A stretch of 8,449 nucleotides of DNA from Bdellovibrio sp. (GCA_003694355.1 RFKI01000006.1:1-8449); one strand, 5' to 3'. Positions 1-6,414 are shown, numbered from the stretch's first letter. Made by a program: numbers and translations. Notes: generated by a model from the sequence alone, not told the origin.

Positions 1-441
1 CCTTTAAGAGAGAGAAAAGAGGATATTCCTCTTTTAGCAGAGTATTTTCTAGAGAAATCAAGCGGGGGCAGAAAACTGACTTTAACGAAAAGAGCCCTTG
101 AAAAACTATATGATTATCCATGGCCAGGAAACGTTAGAGAATTGCAAAATGAAATGGAACGAGTGAGTGTTTTGGCTGGGGATGAGACAAAGATTACTCC
201 AGAAATGCTTTCTCCAAAAATTTTAGGACATTCTGGAGCTAGCAAAGTGCAAGGAGCCCGAGTTCATGGCAAACTGAAAGATGCTTTGGAAGAGCTTGAA
301 AGAGAGATGATCAAAGAAGGCTTAAGACGCACCGGTTGGAACAAGTCCAAATTAGCTAAAGAGTTGGGAATTAGTCGCGCAGGACTTATTATGAAGGTTG
401 AAAAATATGGACTTGATAAAAGAAAGGTTTTTAAAGGGTAA
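1..441 (+). CDS. Sigma-54-dependent transcriptional activator (NtrC family), C-terminal part
   Basis: The frame is open from the first base, so the N-terminus lies outside the window; 146 residues are visible. They begin exactly at the PLRER motif that ends the AAA+ core of sigma-54 activators, followed by EDIPLLAEYFL and the signature PWPGNVRELQN (about residues 40-50). A C-terminal Fis-type helix-turn-helix follows (about residues 100-141, with NKSKLAKELGISRAGL as the recognition unit). Proteins of this family bind upstream enhancers and use ATP hydrolysis to open sigma-54 RNA polymerase complexes. The missing part should hold Walker A, GAFTGA and a sensory domain (receiver, GAF or PAS), which cannot be judged here. 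The stop is directly followed by the AP2-protein start, so the two are co-transcribed. A sigma-54 promoter lies about 800 bases downstream, and this protein is the obvious candidate to act on it; that link is inference. Confidence 0.93.
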   Translation, partial: PLRERKEDIPLLAEYFLEKSSGGRKLTLTKRALEKLYDYPWPGNVRELQNEMERVSVLAGDETKITPEMLSPKILGHSGASKVQGARVHGKLKDALEELEREMIKEGLRRTGWNKSKLAKELGISRAGLIMKVEKYGLDKRKVFKG

Positions 442-975
442 ATGTCCTGGAAGTATTTAATCACTCGGGAAGGCGTTAAAGTTAAAGTGGATGCCGAAGA
501 CTATGAAAAGATAAAAAAACATAGTTGGCGGGTTAAAAACTTAGGAAAACCTCAAAAACAATCTGTGATTACCAGTTTAAGAACTCCCAAAGGGGTGCGA
601 ACGATGACCCTGGGGCAGTTTCTTTTAAGACCTCCCAAGGGTCTTCATGTTTATCCGCGGCGATGGAATGGTGGGTTGGACTATCGAAAAGAAAATCTGA
701 TTGTGTGTACCATGAAAGAGCGTCAACGGATGTTGCCAAAAAGAAGAAGTGCAAAGAGCACATCTCGTTATAAAGGTGTGACTTTTATAAAAAAGAAAAA
801 TTGCTGGCGAGCACGGATTGAGGTGGATGGAAAGACCCTATTTCTTGGGGATTTCCCAGTGGAAGAAGAAGCAGCTATGGCCTATAATAAAGCAGCCAGA
901 AAATATTTTGGCTCCATGGCGTATCAAAATCAGGTTTCCCCTTATAAAAAAGAACGGCGTAAAAAGGCAGCTTAA
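442..975 (+). CDS. AP2-domain DNA-binding protein with a degenerate HNH-like N-terminal region
   Basis: This 177-residue protein has the layout of phage/mobile HNH-AP2 proteins. The N-terminal part (about 1-33) resembles the usual lead-in (KVDAEDYEKIKKHSW). A middle section (about 55-98) aligns with HNH_3 nucleases, and an AP2 domain (about 107-164: SRYKGV, CWRARI, FLGDFPVEEEAAMAYNKAA, YFG.MAYQN) is well preserved. A basic tail (KKERRKKAA) follows. In the HNH section the expected MHR is LGQ, the catalytic V-D-H is V-Y-P, and D-N-R is D-Y-R, although the trailing RKENL remains. Nuclease activity is therefore unlikely and a DNA-binding role more so; this is inferred from sequence. The ATG sits directly after the upstream TAA. 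The only nearby purine run (AAAGGG, 433-438) is too close to be a good ribosome binding site, which suggests translational coupling to the sigma-54 activator. It may be a domesticated homing-endonuclease relative. Confidence 0.83.
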   Translation: MSWKYLITREGVKVKVDAEDYEKIKKHSWRVKNLGKPQKQSVITSLRTPKGVRTMTLGQFLLRPPKGLHVYPRRWNGGLDYRKENLIVCTMKERQRMLPKRRSAKSTSRYKGVTFIKKKNCWRARIEVDGKTLFLGDFPVEEEAAMAYNKAARKYFGSMAYQNQVSPYKKERRKKAA

Positions 976-1058
976 AGTTTTGGCATCTTTTTTGTCATAG
1001 GCTTTGTAAATGGTAATATTTTCAGTGTTGCCAAAAATATTTCTATCTTTAAAAAGTG

Positions 1059-1076
1059 ATTTTCCTGCATGAAAAT
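1059..1076. repeat. 18-bp near-palindrome, candidate upstream activator site
   Basis: The sequence ATTTTCCTGCATGAAAAT reads the same on both strands except for one central-flanking pair (8 of 9 pairs match). It lies about 170-190 bases upstream of the sigma-54 -24 element, within the usual distance range for enhancer sites of NtrC-type activators, which bind such dyads through Fis-type helix-turn-helix domains. Single occurrence; AT-rich surroundings make chance dyads fairly likely. Confidence 0.35.
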
Positions 1077-1244
1077 TGCCCCAAAGATCTTGTAGATTTC
1101 TTTATAGAGGTTTTTAAGGTTTTCAACTTTTAATAAAAAAATAAGTATTTTTTAGAGCTTACGAGATTTTGGAGTGATATTTTTTTACCATTTGTGGAGC
1201 TTAAAGGGGTATTGAATTTTTTCACACTTTCAGGTGCCCTTTTT

Positions 1245-1260
1245 GGGCACGAGTTTTGCG
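1245..1260 (+). promoter_or_regulatory. Sigma-54 (RpoN) -24/-12 promoter
   Basis: GGGCACGAGTTTTGCG matches the consensus TGGCACG-N4-TTGCW at all positions except the first T and the last base. It keeps the invariant GG (1246-1247), exactly ten bases, then GC (1258-1259). Transcription would begin near 1271, leaving a leader of about 31 bases with an AGGGG ribosome binding site before the ATG at 1302. It reads toward the pseudo-activator/amgK/murU genes. A GTGCCC-TTTTT-GGGCAC inverted repeat (1234-1250) overlaps the -24 element. Confidence 0.8.
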
Positions 1261-1301
1261 AGAGAGAATGGAGTCTTTAAACGACTAAGATAGGGGAAAA
1301 C

Positions 1302-2189
1302 ATGAATCCATTCAATCATTCAAGAAACGTAGAAACTTCTAATGAGACTATACATTTTTCTGTTTTTCTAAAGTTGCAAAGGATTTTTAAAAGACATTAT
1401 GCTTGTGAGCTTTCTTTTGTTCAGTTTAAAGACCTTTCTCCGGAAGAAGCACAGAAGATACAATCTAAGAAATCTGTTTTTAAAGACAATGAAATACTAG
1501 CCCCTGTTATTGTGGATAAAGAAGTGTATGGAGCCCTTCAGCTTTTACATATTAAGAATAAAAAGATCTTAAAGGATAAGAAAACTTTTAAAGAATTAAT
1601 AGATTTTTCAACCGGGGTTCTTAAGTCCTATTTTTTAGAGCTCTCTCGTCTGGAAACATTAAACTTGATGGAAAGGCATTTGGTTTTACTGTCGGAACCT
1701 GAAAATATTTTTTCTTTCAAAAGGCCTTCTTTTTCTAAAGAAGGGCTAACGCCTCGTCGTCTTCATCCAGACTGGTGTCTTTCTGTTTTTATTGTTGCTC
1801 CATCCTTGCAAGATATTCTTAAAACGGCTTTTGAAATTCATGATATTTCTGGGCGATATGCTTTTGTGCCATTTAAAGATATCTGGGGTGTTATTAAAGA
1901 CAGTCCGTCCATAGACACAATGGGGGATGTGAGTCTTTTTGTGGAAGACATTCGTTCATTGAACAGTGAACAAATAAACTTTTTATTGAATTACTCGTCT
2001 TCTCTTGAGGGGCCGCAGTTTATTGTGGGGGCTTTAGAGGGAGACTTGCCGCTATCTAGAAGAGTCTTGGACCAGGCATTTCCTCTTTTCATTAAGGTAA
2101 ATAAGCCATTAAAAGACCGCCATTCTCTTAAGAAACTTTTAAGAAATCAAGCTCCAATGGATAAGAACAATCTTTTCTTGCCAATTTAA
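1302..2189 (+). CDS. GAF-like protein with a degenerate, probably ATPase-dead sigma-54-activator AAA+ domain
   Basis: I do not recognise a named family for this 295-residue protein. Residues about 65-118 (ILAPVIV, EVYGALQL, a D-x2-K-TF-x2-L helix) look like the second half of a GAF sensory domain. From about 160 on, the order of elements mirrors sigma-54 AAA+ domains: SVFIVAPSLQD stands where VLI-GESGTGK (Walker A) belongs, then IHDISGRY (the usual IHxxSxR), LFVEDIRSLNSEQINFLL (212-229) for the Walker B region LFLDEI, PQFIVGALEGDL for the sensor-I strand, and FPLFIKVNKPLKDR (260-273) for FPIxLPPLRER. Walker A is lost. The segment that should carry GAFTGA is reduced to some 18 residues, and there is no lid subdomain or HTH. 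ATP hydrolysis and sigma-54 contact are therefore unlikely. It is the first gene after the sigma-54 promoter, 24 bases before amgK. A role as sensor, partner or inhibitor of the active activator is inference. Confidence 0.7.
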   Translation: MNPFNHSRNVETSNETIHFSVFLKLQRIFKRHYACELSFVQFKDLSPEEAQKIQSKKSVFKDNEILAPVIVDKEVYGALQLLHIKNKKILKDKKTFKELIDFSTGVLKSYFLELSRLETLNLMERHLVLLSEPENIFSFKRPSFSKEGLTPRRLHPDWCLSVFIVAPSLQDILKTAFEIHDISGRYAFVPFKDIWGVIKDSPSIDTMGDVSLFVEDIRSLNSEQINFLLNYSSSLEGPQFIVGALEGDLPLSRRVLDQAFPLFIKVNKPLKDRHSLKKLLRNQAPMDKNNLFLPI

Positions 2190-2213
2190 GGGCTCTTTGA
2201 CATCATAGGGGCT

Positions 2214-3239
2214 ATGTCAGAACAATTAACGCCGCAGGTTTTAGACTTTGTCAAAAGGTCTTTGAGAATCTCTTCTCAACCTAAAGTGTTTCCTCTTGCT
2301 GGGGATGCAAGTTCTCGTCGGTATTATCGGATTGTAGCAGATAATGACTCCTTTGTCTTAATGACTTGGGAGCCGTTTACTTCCTTGCTTCATCATCCTT
2401 TTTTAAATGTTGCCAATCACTTTCGATCTTTTGATATTCATGTGCCGCAGGTTTTGGCTGTTGAGCCGCGGCAAGGGTTATTTTTGCTAGAAGACTTGGG
2501 AGATCTTACTTTAGAGAGAAAATTTTGGGAAAGTCAGAATCCAGAGGTGTCTTTGCCCTTTTACAAAAAAGCCATTGATGAGCTGATAAAAATCCACTAT
2601 TTGGCCTCCCGAAAACAGGAAATACATTGTGTGGCCTTTGATGTGGCTTTTGATACAGAAAAACTTCTCTGGGAGATGAATTATGGAAAGGCTCATCTTT
2701 TGGAGTCCCTTTGTCAAATGCCTTTGAATCTACTGGAGAATTTGCAAGAAGAATTTCTTTCCATATGTCAAAAATTAAGTGAACAGCCTCGTTTCATGTG
2801 TCATCGAGATTATCATTCTCGCAATCTTATGATTGTGCGAGGGGAAGTTTATGTGATTGACTTCCAGGATGCGCGATTGGGCCCTATTCATTATGATTTG
2901 GTCAGTCTGGTTTATGATTCCTATGTCAATCTTCCTGAGGAGATGAGACAAAAGCTCATTGAGGATTATTGGCAGAAAGCCACCATTGTTTATCCTTCTC
3001 TTGGGTCCAAGGAACAGTTTTATGAACTCATTCAGTATCAAATGCTTCAGAGGTGTTTTAAAGCCTGTGGCAGTTTCGCTAGCTTTTACAATCAACGAGG
3101 TGACACTCGTTATTTGAAATACATTCAGCCAACTCTTTTAAATATCCAGAAAGTCTTGAGTGATTTTTCAGGTTATCCTCATTTTAAGGAAGTTCTTTCT
3201 CTGGCAGCTCAAAAAGATTTTTCACAACTTTCTGGTTAG
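2214..3239 (+). CDS. amgK: N-acetylmuramate/N-acetylglucosamine anomeric kinase
   Basis: This 341-residue protein has an aminoglycoside-phosphotransferase-type kinase fold. The N-lobe begins with AGDASSRRYYRI (29-40), the characteristic GDASxRRYxR element of AmgK. The hinge region holds LLEDLGD (91-97). The catalytic loop is CHRDYHSRN (196-204; D199 as base, N204 for metal), and the metal-binding DFQDARLGPIHYDLVSL (216-232) follows. The C-terminal RGDTRYLKYIQPTL fits the family tail. AmgK phosphorylates C1 of N-acetylmuramate (and GlcNAc) in the cytosol, the first step of the route that rebuilds UDP-MurNAc from recovered wall sugars while bypassing fosfomycin-sensitive MurA. Its partner uridylyltransferase follows after only 10 bases, which supports the specific call over a generic choline/aminoglycoside kinase. 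Co-transcription with the gene upstream (24-base gap) puts it under the sigma-54 promoter at 1245. Confidence 0.88.
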   Translation: MSEQLTPQVLDFVKRSLRISSQPKVFPLAGDASSRRYYRIVADNDSFVLMTWEPFTSLLHHPFLNVANHFRSFDIHVPQVLAVEPRQGLFLLEDLGDLTLERKFWESQNPEVSLPFYKKAIDELIKIHYLASRKQEIHCVAFDVAFDTEKLLWEMNYGKAHLLESLCQMPLNLLENLQEEFLSICQKLSEQPRFMCHRDYHSRNLMIVRGEVYVIDFQDARLGPIHYDLVSLVYDSYVNLPEEMRQKLIEDYWQKATIVYPSLGSKEQFYELIQYQMLQRCFKACGSFASFYNQRGDTRYLKYIQPTLLNIQKVLSDFSGYPHFKEVLSLAAQKDFSQLSG

Positions 3240-3242
3240 GAG
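3238..3242 (+). promoter_or_regulatory. Ribosome binding site that selects the TTG start of murU
   Basis: AGGAG overlaps the amgK stop codon and lies seven bases before TTG at 3250. The next in-frame ATG (3262) has only AAAGGA directly abutting it, which is too close. The TTG start gives MLKGMILAAGLG, a typical N-terminus for this nucleotidyltransferase family; starts further upstream would overlap amgK by about 80 bases. Confidence 0.75.
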
Positions 3243-3249
3243 AACACTT

Positions 3250-4035
3250 TTGCTCAAAGGAATGATTTTAGCCGCAGGTCTTGGTCAAAGACTCAGGCCT
3301 TTAACTGAAAAGAAAGCCAAACCGGCTTTGCCTCTTTTAAATTTGCCTCTTCTGGCCTATAACCTTTTTTACTTAGAGCAGCTAGGCATTCAGGAAGTGA
3401 TCATTAACACACATCATTGTCCTCATACGGTGGAAGAAGCTGTAACATCTTTGCCTCTTCGCTCATTGAAAGTGTGTTTTTCTTATGAAGATACGATTCT
3501 GGGAACAGGGGGAGGGATTTGGAAGGCAAAGGATTTTTTAAAATCCTCTTCTCATTTTGTGGTTTGTAATGGGGATAACTTAATTTTATTGCCAGAACAA
3601 AGAACTTTAAAACCTCTTTTGGAGTATCATCAATCAAAAAATTTTTTGGCCACCCATTTGGTGGGGCAGCACAAAGACCTTTTAAAGTACTATGGAGCCG
3701 TTTGGGTTGAAGGAGAAAGGGTGATAGGTTATGGCAAGACTCCTCCCTCTCCCCGCAGTCAGGCTTGCCACCTTTTGGGAGTGACTGTTTTTTCTCGTGC
3801 AGTTTTTGAGTTTTTTCCAGAAGGTCCTTCTTCCATTTTAACAGATGTTTTAGCTCCTGCGATTTCTAAAGGCCAGCAGGTGGGAGCCTTGCCTCTTCCC
3901 GACATTTTATGGTTAGAAACAGGCACCCCTGAAGCTTTTAAAGCCGCTCAAAAACAGCTTTTAAACATAAAGGAGGATCCTGGGTCGATTTATCATTCTA
4001 CTTTAAATCAGATTCTAGAAAGATTCTTATCTTAA
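3250..4035 (+). CDS. murU: N-acetylmuramate alpha-1-phosphate uridylyltransferase
   Basis: This is a 261-residue sugar-nucleotidyltransferase. The N-terminus carries the nucleotide-binding loop LAAGLGQRLRPLT (7-19) and KPALP (24-28, with the conserved Lys). LGTGGGI (84-90) contacts the base/sugar, NGDN (107-110) supplies a metal-binding Asp, and WLETGTPE (221-228) is the usual closing motif. MurU couples MurNAc-1-phosphate, made by AmgK, to UTP in the cytosol, yielding UDP-MurNAc. The ten-base gap to amgK and the shared order make this call far better than a generic glucose- or mannose-1-phosphate transferase. I start at TTG 3250 for the reasons given at the ribosome binding site. The protein carries some 30 residues beyond the GTPE motif, a slightly longer tail than I expect for the family. 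It ends five bases before the stop of the opposing gene; no clear terminator separates them. Confidence 0.87.
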   Translation: MLKGMILAAGLGQRLRPLTEKKAKPALPLLNLPLLAYNLFYLEQLGIQEVIINTHHCPHTVEEAVTSLPLRSLKVCFSYEDTILGTGGGIWKAKDFLKSSSHFVVCNGDNLILLPEQRTLKPLLEYHQSKNFLATHLVGQHKDLLKYYGAVWVEGERVIGYGKTPPSPRSQACHLLGVTVFSRAVFEFFPEGPSSILTDVLAPAISKGQQVGALPLPDILWLETGTPEAFKAAQKQLLNIKEDPGSIYHSTLNQILERFLS

Positions 4036-4040
4036 ATTAT

Positions 4041-4985
4041 TTATCTAAGAAACTCATTGGCCGCTTGTTTTCTGTTATAAGCTTTTCGTATCATATCAAA
4101 GATGCTTTCATAGCGAGTGCCAATGGGCTCACCACCAGCCACAATGCGCTTAAGCCCACTGAGCTGAGGGGCTGTTTTTTTCTTTTGTTGAAATTGGGCA
4201 AAAAGATTTTTAAACATGGCATTGTCATTGATACTTGCAAGTCGTCTTCGGGAAGCTCCTCGGGACACATATCCTCCTCCACTTCCCACTCCCCAAGCTC
4301 CATTTTTTGCAATGTTTTTTATGGCCTGTTGAGCTTTTGCTGTTTTTTGGTTGATTTGTTCAAGGAGCTTTTCGGCTTCTTCCTTTTCTTCTGGAGACAT
4401 AAAGCCTGAAGCAACAAGGCTATCCAGGGAAGCGCCTGCGGGGATTGTTCCCTTGGGAGTGGAGATATTTCCAGTTCGAGGGTCTATGGAAACACCTGAT
4501 TGATCCTGTATTTTTCTTAGAAGTTTTTGAGAAAGTTTTGAAAGGTCTGAAGGGTTTTTAAAGCCAGAAAGGCCATTTTCTTCAGCAAGAGCTTTAAGGT
4601 CCTCAGTTAAACCCGTTTCATTCCAGAACCCATCCGGCAAGTTGAGCCCCCCCCAGGTGGATTGTCCGTAACTACCAGCAGCCTGGTTTCTGTTAGCAAA
4701 ATTTTGGGCTGCTTGAGCAGCCAGGCTAGCTCCTAGGGCACAGGGCCAGGGGTTATGAGGTCCGCAGGCGCGGAATGCCATAGCTGCAGCAGCTATATTA
4801 GCTCCTCCGGCAATGGCATTAATAAGCATCGACTGTTTGGCGGCTCCAGACATGCTGGGACCATTGTTGGGAGGGGGAGTATTTGTGGTGTTTGTTTGTG
4901 AAGAGGCCGAATGGTTTTGAAAGTTTTGTTGTGCCCAAAGGGATGTTGTACTGAAAACTAAAAGAAGTGTTAAAAGAGCCTTCAT
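4041..4985 (-). CDS. Secreted protein of unknown function with the shared GGYVS/SIF C-terminal module
   Basis: This 314-residue protein is not a family I recognise. A Sec signal peptide (MKALLTLLLVFSTTSLWA, cleavage likely after A18) is followed by an N/Q/S/T/P-rich linker. An Ala-rich helix-prone block comes next (47-105) with two cysteines (C74, C82) that could form a disulfide. The middle (125-225) is acidic and probably helical, including EEKEEAEKLLEQ. The C-terminal module runs from GGYVS (237-241) through RRR, a FKNLFAQFQQKKK helix (258-270), to SIFDMIRKAYNRK (294-306). The same three elements, in the same order, end the protein encoded just upstream, although the rest of the two sequences differs. 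The start is supported by AAGGAG eight bases before the ATG, inside the 15-base gap. An eight-G run lies within the gene (4647-4654). It probably acts in the periplasm or on the cell surface. Confidence 0.75.
   Translation of the reverse strand: MKALLTLLLVFSTTSLWAQQNFQNHSASSQTNTTNTPPPNNGPSMSGAAKQSMLINAIAGGANIAAAAMAFRACGPHNPWPCALGASLAAQAAQNFANRNQAAGSYGQSTWGGLNLPDGFWNETGLTEDLKALAEENGLSGFKNPSDLSKLSQKLLRKIQDQSGVSIDPRTGNISTPKGTIPAGASLDSLVASGFMSPEEKEEAEKLLEQINQKTAKAQQAIKNIAKNGAWGVGSGGGYVSRGASRRRLASINDNAMFKNLFAQFQQKKKTAPQLSGLKRIVAGGEPIGTRYESIFDMIRKAYNRKQAANEFLR
4647..4654 (-). repeat. Eight-G homopolymer inside a coding sequence
   Basis: Eight consecutive G on the coding strand encode the Trp-Gly-Gly around residues 111-113 of the secreted protein. 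Tracts of this length are prone to slippage; a one-base change would remove the C-terminal two thirds, including the shared module. Synonymous codons could have broken the run. Confidence 0.6.
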
Positions 4986-5000
4986 GCAAGTTTCTCCTTA

Positions 5001-6410
5001 TTAATTGCAGTAAAGTTTATTTTGGGCGCATTTTTTTTGATATTTTTTAGAAATTAAAATCCAAATACTGGCATGAGCCTTATGAATGCCCATTTTCTGC
5101 ATGGCAATTTTTCTCGCCTTTGCCGCTCTTTTTTTCTGAGCCATTTTAGGAAGAAATTTTTTCAGGTCAAACTTGAAACCCTCTCCTGCTGTTCCTCGAG
5201 ATCTTCTTACAGAGCTCACATATCCTCCGTTAGCAGAGCTTCCTCCGGGGTTTACATATCCATCTGATTTACTAAGTCCTGTATTGATATTTTCATCCAA
5301 GCCCTTTTCAGGAGCATCCATGGGACCATCGGTGTCATCGAGTCCAGAGTCTCCCCCAACTCCACCAGGGCCTTGAACTCCACCGTTACGGGCCGTGTTC
5401 AGGGTTCCTGAACTGGAAGGGCTAATATTTGGAGGGGTGTTATCCTCTGTGCCTAAGCTCTCATTGGTGAGAAGGTCATCGGCATCGCTGCCTGAAGTAT
5501 TAAAGGGGGAGTTGTTGCCCGTGTTCACAAAACCTCTTCCATTGGTATTATTTTGACAAAGGCCATAGTTGGGAGAGGAAGGATCATCACACCCCGCCTT
5601 GAAATCAGGAAGGGCTGTGTTTGTGGCCACAGGTGAGTTGGTGGTGTTATTGACACATTTTTTAGCAATATTGGCTGCTGCTTGACTAAGTCCTCCTGAA
5701 AAGGCTTGCCTGACGGCATTGTCGGTAAAACTGCCGCATCTTTGTAAGAAATTGTCAACATTGGTTGTGGGTTGCTGAGCGGCCGCGAGGGCTTCTTTGG
5801 CCTGTGTGCAAGTGGCTTTGCAGGACATGATATTTTGCGTGCATTTTGCTGCAAAACCGAAGTTTAATGCTGAAGAAGCAGAATTAATTGTTTTCGCCGC
5901 CTGACAAGCTTTTTTCATGCCTGTGGCATTGACGGCAGCACCAGCGAGACTTCCATATTGCATAATAATGGCAGCAGCCGTAGCAACTCCTTTTCCAGCT
6001 TTTCCTCCACCCATGGCTTTGGATATGGCGGTTTCAGGATCACACCAGGTTTCAGCAGCTAAAACTTTTTCCTGACATTGCTGTTCTAGAGCAGAGAGTT
6101 GTTGTTGTTGTTGTTGATAGGCCTGCTTTCTTTGTTGATAATCTGTTAAATCATTCTCATTTAGATTATGACCAGTGATTTGCTGGCAAAATTCTATGTG
6201 GGGAGCAAAGCTTTTCGTATTTTTTGATATATCTTCTGGAGTCATAGTTCTTTGACCCCACCCAGTTTCTAGTTGGAATGATTGGCCTTTTTGAATAGAG
6301 GTGCCGACTATTTTTAAACAATCATTATAAGAAGTGTTGGGGGTGATGATATTTTGAGTCCAGGCCGGGGTCAGGAAAAGCAATGGCATAAAAAAACCTA
6401 TCAACTTCAT
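5001..6410 (-). CDS. Secreted cysteine-rich low-complexity protein with the shared GGYVS/SIW C-terminal module
   Basis: This 469-residue protein is of unknown function. I start at 6410, not at the in-frame ATG 29 codons earlier. The 6410 start has AAAGGAG six bases ahead and opens directly into a signal peptide (MKLIGFFMPLLFLTPAWT). The mature part has a Gln-rich coiled stretch (92-113, with a CAA run), Ala-rich blocks (130-215) and a long Asn/Gly/Ser/Pro/Asp-rich linker (255-400) expected to be disordered. It has 14 cysteines in total, an even number that suits disulfides in the periplasm or outside the cell; C-x6-C-x3-C at 190-201 is the densest group. The C-terminal module has GGYVS (395-399), a basic stretch, FDLKKFLPKMAQKK (414-427) and SIWILISKKYQKK (448-460). 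It lies 15 bases before the second module-bearing gene, so the two are co-transcribed. Composition suggests an envelope or surface structural role. Confidence 0.75.
   Translation of the reverse strand: MKLIGFFMPLLFLTPAWTQNIITPNTSYNDCLKIVGTSIQKGQSFQLETGWGQRTMTPEDISKNTKSFAPHIEFCQQITGHNLNENDLTDYQQRKQAYQQQQQQLSALEQQCQEKVLAAETWCDPETAISKAMGGGKAGKGVATAAAIIMQYGSLAGAAVNATGMKKACQAAKTINSASSALNFGFAAKCTQNIMSCKATCTQAKEALAAAQQPTTNVDNFLQRCGSFTDNAVRQAFSGGLSQAAANIAKKCVNNTTNSPVATNTALPDFKAGCDDPSSPNYGLCQNNTNGRGFVNTGNNSPFNTSGSDADDLLTNESLGTEDNTPPNISPSSSGTLNTARNGGVQGPGGVGGDSGLDDTDGPMDAPEKGLDENINTGLSKSDGYVNPGGSSANGGYVSSVRRSRGTAGEGFKFDLKKFLPKMAQKKRAAKARKIAMQKMGIHKAHASIWILISKKYQKKCAQNKLYCN
6098..6115 (-). repeat. Six-unit CAA trinucleotide repeat (poly-Gln)
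   Basis: Six perfect GTT units on the + strand read as CAA codons, giving most of the run of glutamines near residues 99-104 of the secreted cysteine-rich protein. Being a triplet repeat, it would vary the length of the tract without breaking the frame. Confidence 0.6.
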
Positions 6411-6414
6411 AAAG

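Larger units (their letters stand above)
976..1301. other. 326-base AT-rich non-coding gap with regulatory elements
   Basis: No credible coding frame is present. The stretch is rich in A and T runs. It contains an 18-bp near-palindrome (1059-1076), a short perfect hairpin (1234-1250) and a sigma-54 promoter (1245-1260). A Shine-Dalgarno-like AGGGG (1292-1296) precedes the ATG at 1302. A weak TGGCA/TGTCA stem just after the AP2 stop (about 983-1000) is too weak to call a terminator. The length and AT-richness fit a sigma-54 control region with remote activator sites and bendable DNA, which is inference. Confidence 0.6.

Noticed and set aside
1234..1250. GTGCCC-TTTTT-GGGCAC hairpin as a rho-independent terminator for the AP2 gene
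   Set aside because: The stem is not followed by a T-run, lies over 250 bases after the stop codon, and its right arm forms the -24 element of a sigma-54 promoter.
2775..3095. Open frame on the - strand opposite amgK
   Set aside because: It lies wholly inside a well-supported kinase gene, has no recognisable domain and no ribosome binding site; it mirrors the codon pattern of the real gene. The same holds for the opposite-strand frames at 569-763, 3404-3637, 4065-4409, 5073-5376 and 7649-7903.
3160..3249. Upstream ATG extension of murU
   Set aside because: It would overlap amgK by about 80 bases, has no ribosome binding site and adds sequence unlike the family, whereas TTG at 3250 has an ideal AGGAG.
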